DNA of 13,174 nt from assembly GCA_016210395.1 (NCBI GenBank), contig JACQUI010000340.1, positions 1 through 13,174 of the forward strand. The letters are read 5' to 3'. This stretch comes from Chloroflexota bacterium (GTDB taxonomy: Bacteria > Chloroflexota > Dehalococcoidia > Lucifugimonadales > JACPCL1). The notes under the pieces were generated by a model. The model made no database searches. It was not told the origin of the DNA and worked only from the letters and a program-made list of their open reading frames with translations. Positions 5,387 through 12,540 of the stretch are shown piece after piece (the first letter of the stretch is position 1; the number at the start of each line of letters is the position of its first letter). The translations under genes were made by a program, and so were the position numbers.

Positions 5387-6159
5387 AGGTAGCGCATGGC
5401 GAACCAGGCGAGGGTCGCGCGGTGGCTCAGGCGGCAGTAGACCACCACGTCCTGCCTCGGGTCGCGTATGCCAACGCCGGCGAGCAGGCGGCGAAGCGTC
5501 TGCGGGTCTTTGAACGTGTCGTCCTCGTTCAGCAGCTCGCGGAAGAAGAGGTGCACCGCGCCGGGGATACGGCCTGCCCGCTCTGCGCCGTGGTCGAAGC
5601 CGCCGGGGCCGGTGACGCGCTGGCCGCTGTACTCCTCGGGCGTGCGCACGTCCAGCAGCAGGCGACCGGGCCTGCCCAGGCCGGCTCGAACGTCGTCGCG
5701 CCCCATGCGGCTGGACTCGTCCCTGGGCGTGGGCGCGTAGGCGGCGGGCGTGAAGATGGGCGTTTCGGCGCTCAGCGGGCGGCCTTCGGCCCTCCAGCGG
5801 GCGATGCCCCCGTCCAGCATGCGCACGTCGCGGTGGCCGCACATGGACAGCGTCCAGAAGGCGTACGTGCCGAACTGCACAGGCCGACCGTACAGCACGA
5901 TGGTCGTGTCCGGCGTCACGCCCAGCACTTCCAGGCGCTGCGCCATGGCCTCGGACGTGGCGAACTCTCGGTCGGTGGGATGCCACAGGGCCGCCTTCCA
6001 GTACCACCAGGCCGCGCCGGGGACGTGCCCCTCCCGGTACGCGGTGTCCTCTATGGCCGAAGACACCTCGATGACGCGGACCTTCGGATCGTCAAGATGC
6101 TCCGCCAGCCAGGCAGTGGAGACGAGGCGGCTGAAGGCGTTCTCGCTTGGTGTTGACAC
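5305..6159 (-). CDS. Thiosulfate/3-mercaptopyruvate sulfurtransferase (tandem rhodanese)
   Basis: The product has 284 residues and two rhodanese domains. The N-terminal, non-catalytic one runs roughly from 'RLVSTAWLAEHLDD' to 'GIARWRAEGRPL'. The C-terminal one contains 'LLLDVRTPEEYSG', 'RIPGAVHLFFRELL' and the active-site loop 'VVYCRLSHRATLAW', with Cys242 as persulfide-forming residue. The tail 'VYDGSWTEWG' is characteristic of this group. It transfers sulfane sulfur from thiosulfate or mercaptopyruvate to acceptors such as thiols or cyanide, in the cytoplasm. The GTG at 6159 was chosen because AGGAGG lies seven bases upstream; a longer frame extends upstream but lacks family similarity. A TTGACC/TATGCC promoter lies just before it. 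Its 3' end is the target of a repeat-bounded toxin-antitoxin cassette. Confidence 0.9.
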   Translation of the reverse strand: MSTPSENAFSRLVSTAWLAEHLDDPKVRVIEVSSAIEDTAYREGHVPGAAWWYWKAALWHPTDREFATSEAMAQRLEVLGVTPDTTIVLYGRPVQFGTYAFWTLSMCGHRDVRMLDGGIARWRAEGRPLSAETPIFTPAAYAPTPRDESSRMGRDDVRAGLGRPGRLLLDVRTPEEYSGQRVTGPGGFDHGAERAGRIPGAVHLFFRELLNEDDTFKDPQTLRRLLAGVGIRDPRQDVVVYCRLSHRATLAWFAMRYLLGYQDVKVYDGSWTEWGSIVGFPVER

Positions 6160-6179
6160 GGGTAAGCCTCCTGGATAAG

Positions 6180-6207
6180 GGCATAGGGCATTCGAGAAAA
6201 CGGTCAA
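6180..6207 (-). promoter_or_regulatory. Candidate promoter of the sulfurtransferase gene
   Basis: Reading the minus strand, TTGACC (6207-6202) and TATGCC (6185-6180) are separated by 16 bases, just upstream of the AGGAGG ribosome-binding site at 6172-6167. Confidence 0.5.
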
Positions 6208-6274
6208 GCACGCACGCGGGCACGTGACGCTGTACCGCGTCAACGTGTGCATGCTCCGTGCAAACACGAGACCT

Positions 6275-6592
6275 CTACCGCGACGTGATCTCGCTGACCA
6301 GAATCACGGGCGCGATGTCGGTGTAGTTGGGGAGGTCGCTCATGATCTCCTGGGTATGCGCGGCAAACGCCTTCTGGAAGTCGTCCATGGAGCGGAACAC
6401 AAGGTAGCCGGCGGCGACGAACGGCAGGGGCGCCCCCGGCGTCGCCCCGGCCAGCCCTTTGTCGGTCTCGGCGCTCACCAGTCCCAGTGACCCCATGCGG
6501 TCTCTGACCAGCTTGATGTGCTTCTGCGCGTAGTACTGATGGTCGAACCGGGCGCCGGGCGTGCTGGGGTACAGGACTGCCACACGGATCAT
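6275..6592 (-). CDS. EthD family reductase-like protein
   Basis: This 105-residue protein has the EthD dimeric alpha/beta-barrel pattern: 'MIRVAVLYPSTPGARFDHQY' and 'KHIKLVRDRMG' (the conserved 'YY..HI.L' region), 'AAGYLVFRSMDDFQKAFAAH' and 'MSDLPNYTDIAPVILVSEI' at the end. EthD was named for a protein needed in cytochrome P450-dependent ether degradation in Rhodococcus, but most homologues have no known reaction. The ATG at 6592 has GGAGG seven bases upstream; an in-frame upstream start at 6625 has less support. It is on the same strand as the sulfurtransferase but is separated by ~115 bases with a separate promoter, so a shared function is uncertain. Confidence 0.88.
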   Translation of the reverse strand: MIRVAVLYPSTPGARFDHQYYAQKHIKLVRDRMGSLGLVSAETDKGLAGATPGAPLPFVAAGYLVFRSMDDFQKAFAAHTQEIMSDLPNYTDIAPVILVSEITSR

Positions 6593-6915
6593 GGCGTCGC
6601 CTCCTTTGGGGAGATAGTCTGCCAAGTATAGACCGCGAGGATGGGCTTGGGAAGGAAGCCTGTAATCTTGGCAATAGAGGAACGCGGGCCGCTACCGCAG
6701 CCTGTGCGCGACGGCGGGATGGGTGAGTGATCCTTCGCTGCGGCGATCGCAGAGGAAGACGAGCGTGGTCTGACCAACTCGCTCAGGATGACAATGGGGC
6801 TGCCGCTCTTCGCTGCTGCTGGCGCATGTTCGTAGGCATGACAACAAGGTTCGCCATCCTCACAACGCTTGCGCCGTCTGCTACACTGAATCCGACGACT
6901 TGCTGGAGGATGCCC
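6593..6915. other. Divergent intergenic region
   Basis: This 323-base spacer separates the EthD gene (minus) from the oxidoreductase (plus). A TATACT near 6625 on the minus strand may be the EthD -10 box. A TACACT near 6890 on the plus strand may be the oxidoreductase -10 box. Neither has a good -35 partner. No small gene or RNA is recognisable. The stretch near 6730-6800 contains 'CTCAGGATGACAA', which looks like a fragment of a dispersed intergenic repeat. Confidence 0.4.
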
Positions 6916-7662
6916 ATGCCCTTCATCGCTGAGAAAGACAAGCCGGCCCTGCGCGACCGCCTCAGGCGCGACCTGAAAAACGAGGTGAAGCTGCGGCTCT
7001 TCGCCCAGCGCACCATGGGCCTCACCATCCCGGGCCGCGAGTGCGCCACCTGCGACGACGCCCAGAAGCTGATGGAGGAGTTCGCCGCCCTTTCGCCCAA
7101 GCTAAAGCTGGAGGTCATTGACTTCTACTCCCAGGCGCAGGCGGCGCGGGACGCGGGCGTCGAGCGCATCCCTGCCCTGGTGCTCTCCGCTGGGACCGCG
7201 ACGAACGTGAAGTTCTACGGCATCCCCCTGGGGTTCGAGTTTGCCTCCATCATCGAGACGGTCGTCACCCTCTCGCGCGGCGTCAGCCCCCTGAGCATGG
7301 ACACCCGCAAGAAGCTGAAGGGGGTGAAGGAGCCGGTCCACATCCAGGTGTTCGTGACACCGACCTGACCGCACTGCCCGCAACTGGCCCGTGTGGCCTA
7401 TGCCCTGGCGATGGACAACCCCAACGTCCGCGCCGACGTTGTTGAGGTGCAGGAGTTCCCCATCCTGGCCCAGCGGTACATGATTTCCGGCGTGCCCAAG
7501 ACGGTCATTAACAACAAGGTGCAGTTCGTGGGGGCCGTGCCGGAGCAAACGCTTATGGACTACGTGCTGAAGGCGGTTGGCGCTGACGCCAAGGAGCAGC
7601 CTTCCAAGGTGCAGGTAGCGCCGGAGGTAGGGCCGACGACAAGGGCCGGAAGCGGGAGGTAG
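6916..7662 (+). CDS. Protein disulfide oxidoreductase, two thioredoxin folds, probable selenoprotein (in-frame UGA = Sec)
   Basis: Read through the TGA at 7366-7368, the product has 248 residues. Domain 1 carries 'GRECATCDD' (C43/C46, CxxC) and 'RIPALVLS' with the conserved cis-Pro. Domain 2 starts 'VHIQVFVTPT', then UGA, then 'PHCPQLARVAYALAM', and has 'GVPKTVIN' with its cis-Pro. In this family the second motif is CPxC, so UGA occupies exactly the attacking Cys (residue 151) and Cys154 follows: UPHC. The frame continues with full family similarity for ~97 residues to a TAG, which argues against a random nonsense mutation. GGAGG at 6905-6909 lies six bases before the ATG. The enzyme should catalyse thiol-disulfide exchange, with Sec lowering the pKa. 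A Cys-to-stop error cannot be excluded. A standard gene caller would split it into two. Confidence 0.8.
7366..7400 (+). promoter_or_regulatory. UGA selenocysteine codon and candidate bacterial SECIS hairpin
   Basis: The UGA at 7366 is followed by GGCC (7386-7389), a CGTGT loop (7390-7394) and GGCC (7395-7398). The loop lies 22-26 bases past the UGA and contains GU, which is the distance and loop feature expected for a bacterial SECIS. The stem is short (four G-C pairs), so support is moderate. Confidence 0.4.
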
Positions 7663-7751
7663 GGACGCGGGAATCGGCCGTTGCATTTTGTACTGAATGC
7701 CGGTTGGCTGCGAAATCCAACAGATAACGTTGCCGTGGCCGCTGGGTGTTG

Positions 7752-7807
7752 GTAGGGGTACGATATATCGTGCCCTTACGTGGGACGCGGGCAGGAAAAC
7801 CCTGCCC
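7752..7807. repeat. Pair of intergenic palindromes
   Basis: Arms 7752-7765 and 7766-7779 form a near-perfect palindrome (two mismatches in 14) centred on CGATATATCG. A second hairpin, GGGCAGG (7789-7795) and CCTGCCC (7801-7807), follows at once. The stretch CGTGGGACGCGGGCAGG at 7779-7795 recurs reverse-complemented near 11420-11437. Together these look like a small dispersed non-coding repeat element between two convergent genes. Nothing else is visible in 7663-7850. Confidence 0.7.
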
Positions 7808-7850
7808 CTATGAGTGCACGTCCGCCACATGACCGATTCCGAGGCCGCCC

Positions 7851-8792
7851 TCATCCCCCCGCCAGCCCCTCGGCCTTCTCGAAATCCACGGCTGCCCTGC
7901 CGATGTCTCCCATGCCGGCATAGGCGTCGCCGCGGGCGCGGTAGGCGTCCGGGTCTTTGGGCGCCAGCCTGATGGCGGCGTTGAAGTCCTGGACGGCCTG
8001 GGGGTACTCGCCAAGCTCGCTGTAGCACAGGCCACGGTTGTACAACGCCTCGGCCGACTCCTGGTCCAACACAATGGCCTGGCTGTAGTCCTGGATGGCC
8101 TGCCACGTCTCTCCCAGGGCATCGTAGGCGGCGCCCCGGTTGACGTACAGTGCGGCGTCGGTGTCATCCAGCGCCAGCGCGGCGTCGTAGTCGTCAATGG
8201 CTCCTTCGTATTCCTCCAGCGCCGCGCGGGCCAGGCCACGGTTGTAGTACCCCGATGGGTCGTCCGGGTCAAGGCGGACCGCCGCATCGTAGTCGGCGAT
8301 GGCCTCCTCGTAGCGGCCCATCACGGCCAGCGCAAGCCCACGGTTGTTGTAGGCCGCGCCGTAGTCCGGGTTGGCGGCGATGGCGCGGGTGTAGTCGGCC
8401 AGGGCGGACTCGAAGTCGCCCAGGCCCTCGTGGGAGAGGGCGCGGTTGGCGTAGGCGGCGGCGTAGTCCGGCTCCAGGGCAATGGCGGCGCTGTAGTCGG
8501 CGATGGCCCTGGCGAAGTCGCCCAGCTCGCGGTGCGTGGAGCCGCGGATGACATGGCCCATGGCGAAGGTGGGGTCAAGCCGGAGGGCGTGGTCGCAGTC
8601 GGCCAGGGCACGGCTGCAGTCGCCGGCGCGGCGGTGCGCCAGGCCGCGGAAGGCGAAGGCGCGGGCGTTGGACGGGTCCTCGGCGATGATGGCGTCGTAC
8701 AGGGGGAGCGCCTCTCGGGGATTGCCGCGCCAGGCCAGGCGATTAGCCTGGTCTAGGGGCAAGTCGCCGTTGTAAGGAATGTTAGAGTTCAT
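7851..8792 (-). CDS. Tetratricopeptide repeat (TPR) protein
   Basis: The product has about 313 residues and consists almost wholly of nine consecutive 34-residue TPR units. The recurring pattern is 'AYANRALSHEGLGDFESALA' plus 'DYTRAIAANPD', with the typical Gly8, Ala20 and Pro32 equivalents. Such arrays form superhelical scaffolds for protein binding; no enzymatic domain is present. The start is unclear. ATG 8792 is used here; ATG 8807 and GTG 8882 are in frame. The longest version adds a hydrophobic 'LFALPFLCSFGYA' stretch that could be a signal peptide, but none of the starts has a clear ribosome-binding site. The 5' end sits at the border to AT-rich DNA, so the native N-terminus may have been altered by insertion of the divergent neighbour. 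Confidence 0.85.
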   Translation of the reverse strand: MNSNIPYNGDLPLDQANRLAWRGNPREALPLYDAIIAEDPSNARAFAFRGLAHRRAGDCSRALADCDHALRLDPTFAMGHVIRGSTHRELGDFARAIADYSAAIALEPDYAAAYANRALSHEGLGDFESALADYTRAIAANPDYGAAYNNRGLALAVMGRYEEAIADYDAAVRLDPDDPSGYYNRGLARAALEEYEGAIDDYDAALALDDTDAALYVNRGAAYDALGETWQAIQDYSQAIVLDQESAEALYNRGLCYSELGEYPQAVQDFNAAIRLAPKDPDAYRARGDAYAGMGDIGRAAVDFEKAEGLAGG

Positions 8793-8859
8793 TGGATTAG
8801 TGAGCATAGTAGAAGCATACCCAAAGGAACAAAGGAAGGGAAGTGCAAACAGGCTCTGT

Positions 8860-8888
8860 TTGCCAAACTCCAGAATTCGCACTAATAT
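8860..8888 (+). promoter_or_regulatory. Candidate promoter of the nuclease-like gene
   Basis: TTGCCA (8860-8865) and TAATAT (8883-8888) are separated by 17 bases and lie 40 bases upstream of the ATG at 8929. Confidence 0.5.
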
Positions 8889-8928
8889 TCTTATACACCA
8901 TGCAAACTATGAAGGGCATGAACTAAAC

Positions 8929-10887
8929 ATGGCCAAGAATAAGCAGAGACCAAAACCTAACCCGACTAAGCAACCGAACGAGGAGGTTCTCAGCCCCTTC
9001 ACAATTGAAGCAACGTTTTCCCCTTATGTTTGGCTGGAAATCCTGCTTGACCCGAGTACGATCAAGACTCTGGAATCTGAAGAGGTCTCGTCTAAGAACC
9101 AGAGCAAAAGCGGACTTCGATTCGAGGGCTACAAGTTTCTCGTGGCAGCGTTTTTGTATGACTTTGTGGAGCACGTAATTGCGTGCCCATCAGTCATTGA
9201 CCTACCTTATGATCCTGGCTTGGCTGACGCATGGCAACGCCAACAGACACGCGGCCGAGATACGCTGGCTCAGCTAGTGAGGAAAGACAGTTCGATATCG
9301 TTGGTGCTCAATCAAGTGCTCCAATTCTGGAGTGATCTATTGCCCTTACGGTCTTGGTCGGATTTTGCTCTGACCCGAATAAGGATTGCCGAATATGCCC
9401 AAGCTATCAGGCGAGGGGTTCGCTTTGCATATACCGCAAACGAAGGTCAAGACATCAAGCGCCAACGGGTGGAATCCGCTCTTGGTAATCTAGCCCTAGA
9501 TTACCTTTGGCCTACATTTGGGATCGCTGGTGAACTATCTGGCTTCTATTCGGATATTTACATGAGGTCTGTTACTGCAATGAGGAATAATGTTCGTCCA
9601 GAGGAGTTGGATTTCGAGAGTGGCGAACCCACCACCCGTTATGATAGGCCTGATGAATTGCATCTGCCAAATCGACCGCCAGAGCTATGGGCAACAGGGT
9701 ACGCCCGATCATTGAGAATTTGTATTGATAGGCTTGCTACCAAAGATACTGACCCAGCAGTACGCAATGTCCTGCGCCTGCTTGAGGAAGTGCAATCTTG
9801 GCGACAATTAAGCGCCATTGCCCACGAAGTGCCGCTTTCGCCCACTGCGAACAAACATCCATTGCGCAAAAGACGGCAGTTCCCCCGTACCTGCTTGCGA
9901 CAGATCATGTTGCACTCCGAGGTTGAGCCCGACGGGGAAAGACTGTTGGCTAGTCTTGGAAGCCCCCTGAAGATTGTAGAGAACGATTCACTAAGCGCAC
10001 CTCGTAACTTCGAGGTACTGTTGAGAGGTGCTGTCCAAATAGCGCAAGAGCATTCAGACAAAGTCAAGGTGGCTCGTTTCATCCATTCTGAGAACTTCGG
10101 GCCAAAGGCTTACAGTTTGGGTATCTTCATGCCTCTGTACACCGGCATAAGCAATTGGTCAAGTTGGTGGGTGTTCTATGACCTTTATAGCGAGGACTTT
10201 GAGAGTAGAGTGCAGCGCCAAATCGTGGAGAAGGCGATCGCCGACTCGGAGGATTGTCTGACGCTTGTAGAGTACTTCATCAATAAGGAGGCCTTGTTAT
10301 CCGTGGCTGAAGATCCAGGTTTCTTGTACCTCAAGGAAGAATTGCGTGTGGCTAAGGATGTCAACTGGAGTCTCCGTGGCTCATTGCCTGAGTTGACTGC
10401 GGCAGCCATGCTTGCTTCGATGGGTTACAGTCCAGTGAAGATAGGACTGAAGCCGAAGTTCCTAGGAAAGGAGTTAGATGTCAGTGGGGTAAAGACCGAT
10501 CAGGTAAAGTCCCAAGAGTTTTGGGTGCTAGAGTGCAAAGGTGAAGCAACATCTACTGATGCTGACCTTGCAAAGGTGCTAGAAGAGTTTTCGAAGAAGA
10601 TAAGAGTGATTCGCAGTAACAGGAAGCAATTTGCCACCACTTTGGGACTTACCGTAGTTCCACGCAAGGTAAGAGGGACATGTATTTCAATGTCGGACCT
10701 TTCTTATGTTACAGTTCGAGTCCCACGTGGTATTGAGTTATGGTCGTTTGACGACTTCACCACTGCTTTGAAGAAGGCGAGAGTTCCAGACGAGCATTTC
10801 CGCCTCCTGAAACGCAGTTCTGTGGCACAACTAGTCACTTTCAACCCTGCGAGTTTTGAAAGCATATTCGGAGGCGGCACGCAATAG
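8929..10887 (+). CDS. Uncharacterised large protein with C-terminal PD-(D/E)XK nuclease-like domain
   Basis: The product has 652 residues, starting 'MAKNKQRPKPNPTKQPNEEV'. The first ~470 residues match no family I recognise; they look soluble and mostly helical, with no Walker motifs or membrane segments. Residues ~485-570 have a restriction-endonuclease-like core: E488 in 'PELTAAAMLASMGYSPVKIG', D517 in 'GKELDVSG', and E535-C-K537 in 'FWVLECKGEA', giving the E...D...ExK order of PD-(D/E)XK nucleases. An earlier in-frame start exists, but the region before 8929 carries the promoter. The gene is clearly more AT-rich than its neighbours, lies alone between unrelated genes and converges on arsC with a six-base gap. 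A defence role (DNA or RNA cleavage) is inferred from the nuclease motif and signs of transfer. Confidence 0.75.
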   Translation: MAKNKQRPKPNPTKQPNEEVLSPFTIEATFSPYVWLEILLDPSTIKTLESEEVSSKNQSKSGLRFEGYKFLVAAFLYDFVEHVIACPSVIDLPYDPGLADAWQRQQTRGRDTLAQLVRKDSSISLVLNQVLQFWSDLLPLRSWSDFALTRIRIAEYAQAIRRGVRFAYTANEGQDIKRQRVESALGNLALDYLWPTFGIAGELSGFYSDIYMRSVTAMRNNVRPEELDFESGEPTTRYDRPDELHLPNRPPELWATGYARSLRICIDRLATKDTDPAVRNVLRLLEEVQSWRQLSAIAHEVPLSPTANKHPLRKRRQFPRTCLRQIMLHSEVEPDGERLLASLGSPLKIVENDSLSAPRNFEVLLRGAVQIAQEHSDKVKVARFIHSENFGPKAYSLGIFMPLYTGISNWSSWWVFYDLYSEDFESRVQRQIVEKAIADSEDCLTLVEYFINKEALLSVAEDPGFLYLKEELRVAKDVNWSLRGSLPELTAAAMLASMGYSPVKIGLKPKFLGKELDVSGVKTDQVKSQEFWVLECKGEATSTDADLAKVLEEFSKKIRVIRSNRKQFATTLGLTVVPRKVRGTCISMSDLSYVTVRVPRGIELWSFDDFTTALKKARVPDEHFRLLKRSSVAQLVTFNPASFESIFGGGTQ

Positions 10888-10893
10888 GCTATC

Positions 10894-11316
10894 TCAAGCT
10901 TGGCGTGCCGCTGCAAGCTCCGCAAGGAGGCTGGACACCCGCCGGCGGACCGTGTCGCGGATGGCCCGCACCTCCTGCAAGGGACGGCCCTTGGGATCGG
11001 GCAAGCCCCAGTCCTCCACGCCTTTGATGAACACTGCGGGGCACTTGTCCGCGTCCACCTGGCATCCCATCGTAACAACCTTCCGCGCCGATTTCACCAT
11101 GTCGTTGTCAATGAGTTTGGGCAGCTCCCCGGAGAGGTCCAGGCCGATCTCGCGCATGACCTGGGCGACCTCCCGATGCACGCCTAGCCCAGGCTCCGTG
11201 CCGGCGGAGTCGGCGCGGTACGGCAGGCCGCGCTGCTGCGCCTCGTGGTTGAAGAGGGCCTTGGCCATCTGGCTGCGGCCCGCGTTGTGGACGCAAACGA
11301 AGAGGACGTCCGCCAT
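10894..11316 (-). CDS. arsC: Thioredoxin-coupled arsenate reductase (low-Mr phosphatase type)
   Basis: This 140-residue protein starts 'MADVLFVCVHNAGRSQMAKA' with the CX5R phosphatase loop (C8 to R14) that binds arsenate. The redox Cys pair of the pI258 ArsC mechanism is present as C85 and C92 ('VTMGCQVDADKCPAVF'). 'DWGLPDPKG' supplies the conserved general-acid Asp. It reduces arsenate to arsenite in the cytoplasm using thioredoxin. The aquaglyceroporin gene lies upstream on the same strand, 223 bases away. The two together suggest arsenate reduction followed by downhill arsenite exit. The 3' end faces the nuclease-like gene six bases away. Confidence 0.93.
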   Translation of the reverse strand: MADVLFVCVHNAGRSQMAKALFNHEAQQRGLPYRADSAGTEPGLGVHREVAQVMREIGLDLSGELPKLIDNDMVKSARKVVTMGCQVDADKCPAVFIKGVEDWGLPDPKGRPLQEVRAIRDTVRRRVSSLLAELAAARQA

Positions 11317-11359
11317 ACCTAACCCCCTAACCCCTTCCCTTCAGGAAAGGGAGGAGAAC

Positions 11360-11480
11360 GGGCGCGGTGACCGCGCCCCTACCACAGAGGAGGCGTATCG
11401 CGTCGTAGGGGCAGGGTCTCCCTGCCCGCGTCCCACGCGCACTGCCCACATACCGGGAGACGGGCGCGACGACCGCGCCC
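11360..11480. repeat. Cluster of three GC-rich intergenic palindromes
   Basis: Three hairpins occur in 120 bases: GGGCGCGG/CCGCGCCC (11360-11378), GGGCAGGG/CCCTGCCC (11409-11427) and GGGCGCG/CGCGCCC (11462-11480). Each is bordered by CCCCTAC or GTAGGGGC, and the middle one continues into GCGTCCCACG. The middle unit matches the repeat at 7779-7807 in reverse orientation. This looks like a dispersed REP/MITE-like family in the arsC-aquaporin spacer. The rest of the spacer (11317-11359, 11481-11539) contains only C-rich tracts. Confidence 0.75.
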
Positions 11481-11530
11481 CTACGATGAAGGCAGGGCCA
11501 TTGTAGCACGGGAGGACGACCTTACCCCTG

Positions 11531-11553
11531 CCCCTTTTCCTAAAGAGAAGGGG
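11531..11553 (-). terminator. Weak hairpin over the aquaglyceroporin stop codon
   Basis: On the minus strand CCCCTTCTC pairs with GAAAAGGGG (one wobble) around a loop that holds the TAG stop. There is no clear U-run, so it may attenuate rather than end transcription toward arsC. Confidence 0.3.
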
Positions 11554-12370
11554 GGCTTGTTTCCGGCAGCGCCCGCCGGACCAGCAGATCGTACACGGCC
11601 GCGCCGAGGGGCGCTCCGATCAGGGGGCCGGCGATGTAAACCCAGAAGCCGCCGTACGGGCCTGGGATAGCGATGCTTCCCCAGCCGGCCAGGAACGCGA
11701 CGATGCGGGGGCCGAAGTCCCGCGCCGGGTTCCAGCCCGCCTGGGTCAGCGGCGCAAACAGGCTGATAAGTGCGGCTACGGTGAAGCCGATGAGCGGCGG
11801 CGCGAGGTATTTGACCGGCAAACCTGTGTTCCGCCTGTCGGTCAGGGCGAAGACCATGAAGGCCAGGACCGCAGTACCCAGCCCCTCGACAGTCGCCGCG
11901 CCCAGGGGGGAGATGAGGGCGTGGGCGGCATCGCCCGTGCCGAACATAGCCGGGTTGGGGAAGTACTCGCCGAAGACCATGGCGGAAAGCTCGCTGCCCG
12001 CGTTGCCTCGCACCAGGCCCTGGGCCGCCTCGAAGCGGGCGATGAACGGGCCGAAGACCAGCAGGATGACCAGGCCCGCCAGGACGCCGCCCAGGAGCTG
12101 CGCGCCCCAGTAGGGAACGAGCTTTCTCAGCGGGAACTCGCGGGGGCGCAGGAGGGCAAAGGCCAGGCTGACGGCGGGGTTCAGGTGCGCGCCGGAGACG
12201 GCGGCGGTGGCGTAGATGGCGAAGGTGACGCCCAGGCCCCAGACCACGGCCACCTGCCAGAGGCCCACCTGCGCGCCGGTGAGCACCGCCGAAGCCACGG
12301 CCCCCGTGCCGAACAGCACCAGCAGAAACGTCCCCACGGTCTCGGCGATGCATTGTTGGAGCAGGCGCAA
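11540..12370 (-). CDS. Aquaglyceroporin of the MIP family (AqpS/GlpF-like)
   Basis: This 276-residue membrane protein has six predicted transmembrane helices and both pore-lining NPA boxes: 'SGAHLNPAVSLA' (N64-P65-A66) and 'AGWNPARDFGPR' (N214-P215-A216). Asp218 after the second NPA-Arg is the mark of glycerol/metalloid-conducting channels rather than strict water channels. In rhizobia, AqpS channels encoded beside arsC let arsenite leave down its gradient, and the arsC gene downstream here supports the same role. The start is TTG at 12370, supported by AGGAG six bases upstream and by the helix 1 sequence 'CIAETVGTFLLVLFGTGA' beginning right after it. No ArsR regulator gene is visible in the window. 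Confidence 0.92.
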   Translation of the reverse strand: MRLLQQCIAETVGTFLLVLFGTGAVASAVLTGAQVGLWQVAVVWGLGVTFAIYATAAVSGAHLNPAVSLAFALLRPREFPLRKLVPYWGAQLLGGVLAGLVILLVFGPFIARFEAAQGLVRGNAGSELSAMVFGEYFPNPAMFGTGDAAHALISPLGAATVEGLGTAVLAFMVFALTDRRNTGLPVKYLAPPLIGFTVAALISLFAPLTQAGWNPARDFGPRIVAFLAGWGSIAIPGPYGGFWVYIAGPLIGAPLGAAVYDLLVRRALPETSPPSL

Positions 12371-12436
12371 ACGATACTCCTACGGCATAGATGCGGTCAG
12401 TGTACCATAGCTAAGCAAAGCTGGGATTACTATGGG

Positions 12437-12465
12437 TTGACTGATGCCTAGAACAGGCATAGAAT
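12437..12465 (+). promoter_or_regulatory. Sigma-70-type promoter of the Gly-rich peptide gene
   Basis: TTGACT (12437-12442) and TAGAAT (12460-12465) are separated by an ideal 17 bases. The expected transcript starts near 12472, leaving a leader of about 70 bases. Confidence 0.7.
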
Positions 12466-12540
12466 CGCCCTCGATTAGCTGGGGCCACCGCACTCCGGTC
12501 ACCAGGAGCAAGGCCTGCACATGAACGAGAAGGAGGACCT

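Noticed and set aside
5422..6156. 244-codon open frame on the plus strand opposite the sulfurtransferase
   Set aside because: It has no recognisable family and lies wholly antisense to a clear rhodanese gene. Long antisense frames are expected in GC-rich codon use.
7393..7662. Separate gene starting at GTG 7393
   Set aside because: The frame lacks a ribosome-binding site and begins inside helix 1 of the second thioredoxin fold. Read-through of the UGA at 7366 explains it better as the C-terminal half of one protein.
7102..8106. 334-codon minus-strand frame spanning the oxidoreductase end and TPR 3' end
   Set aside because: It is antisense to the thioredoxin-fold gene and runs in another frame of the TPR gene. 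Its Arg/Gly/Pro/His-rich composition is typical of a shadow frame.
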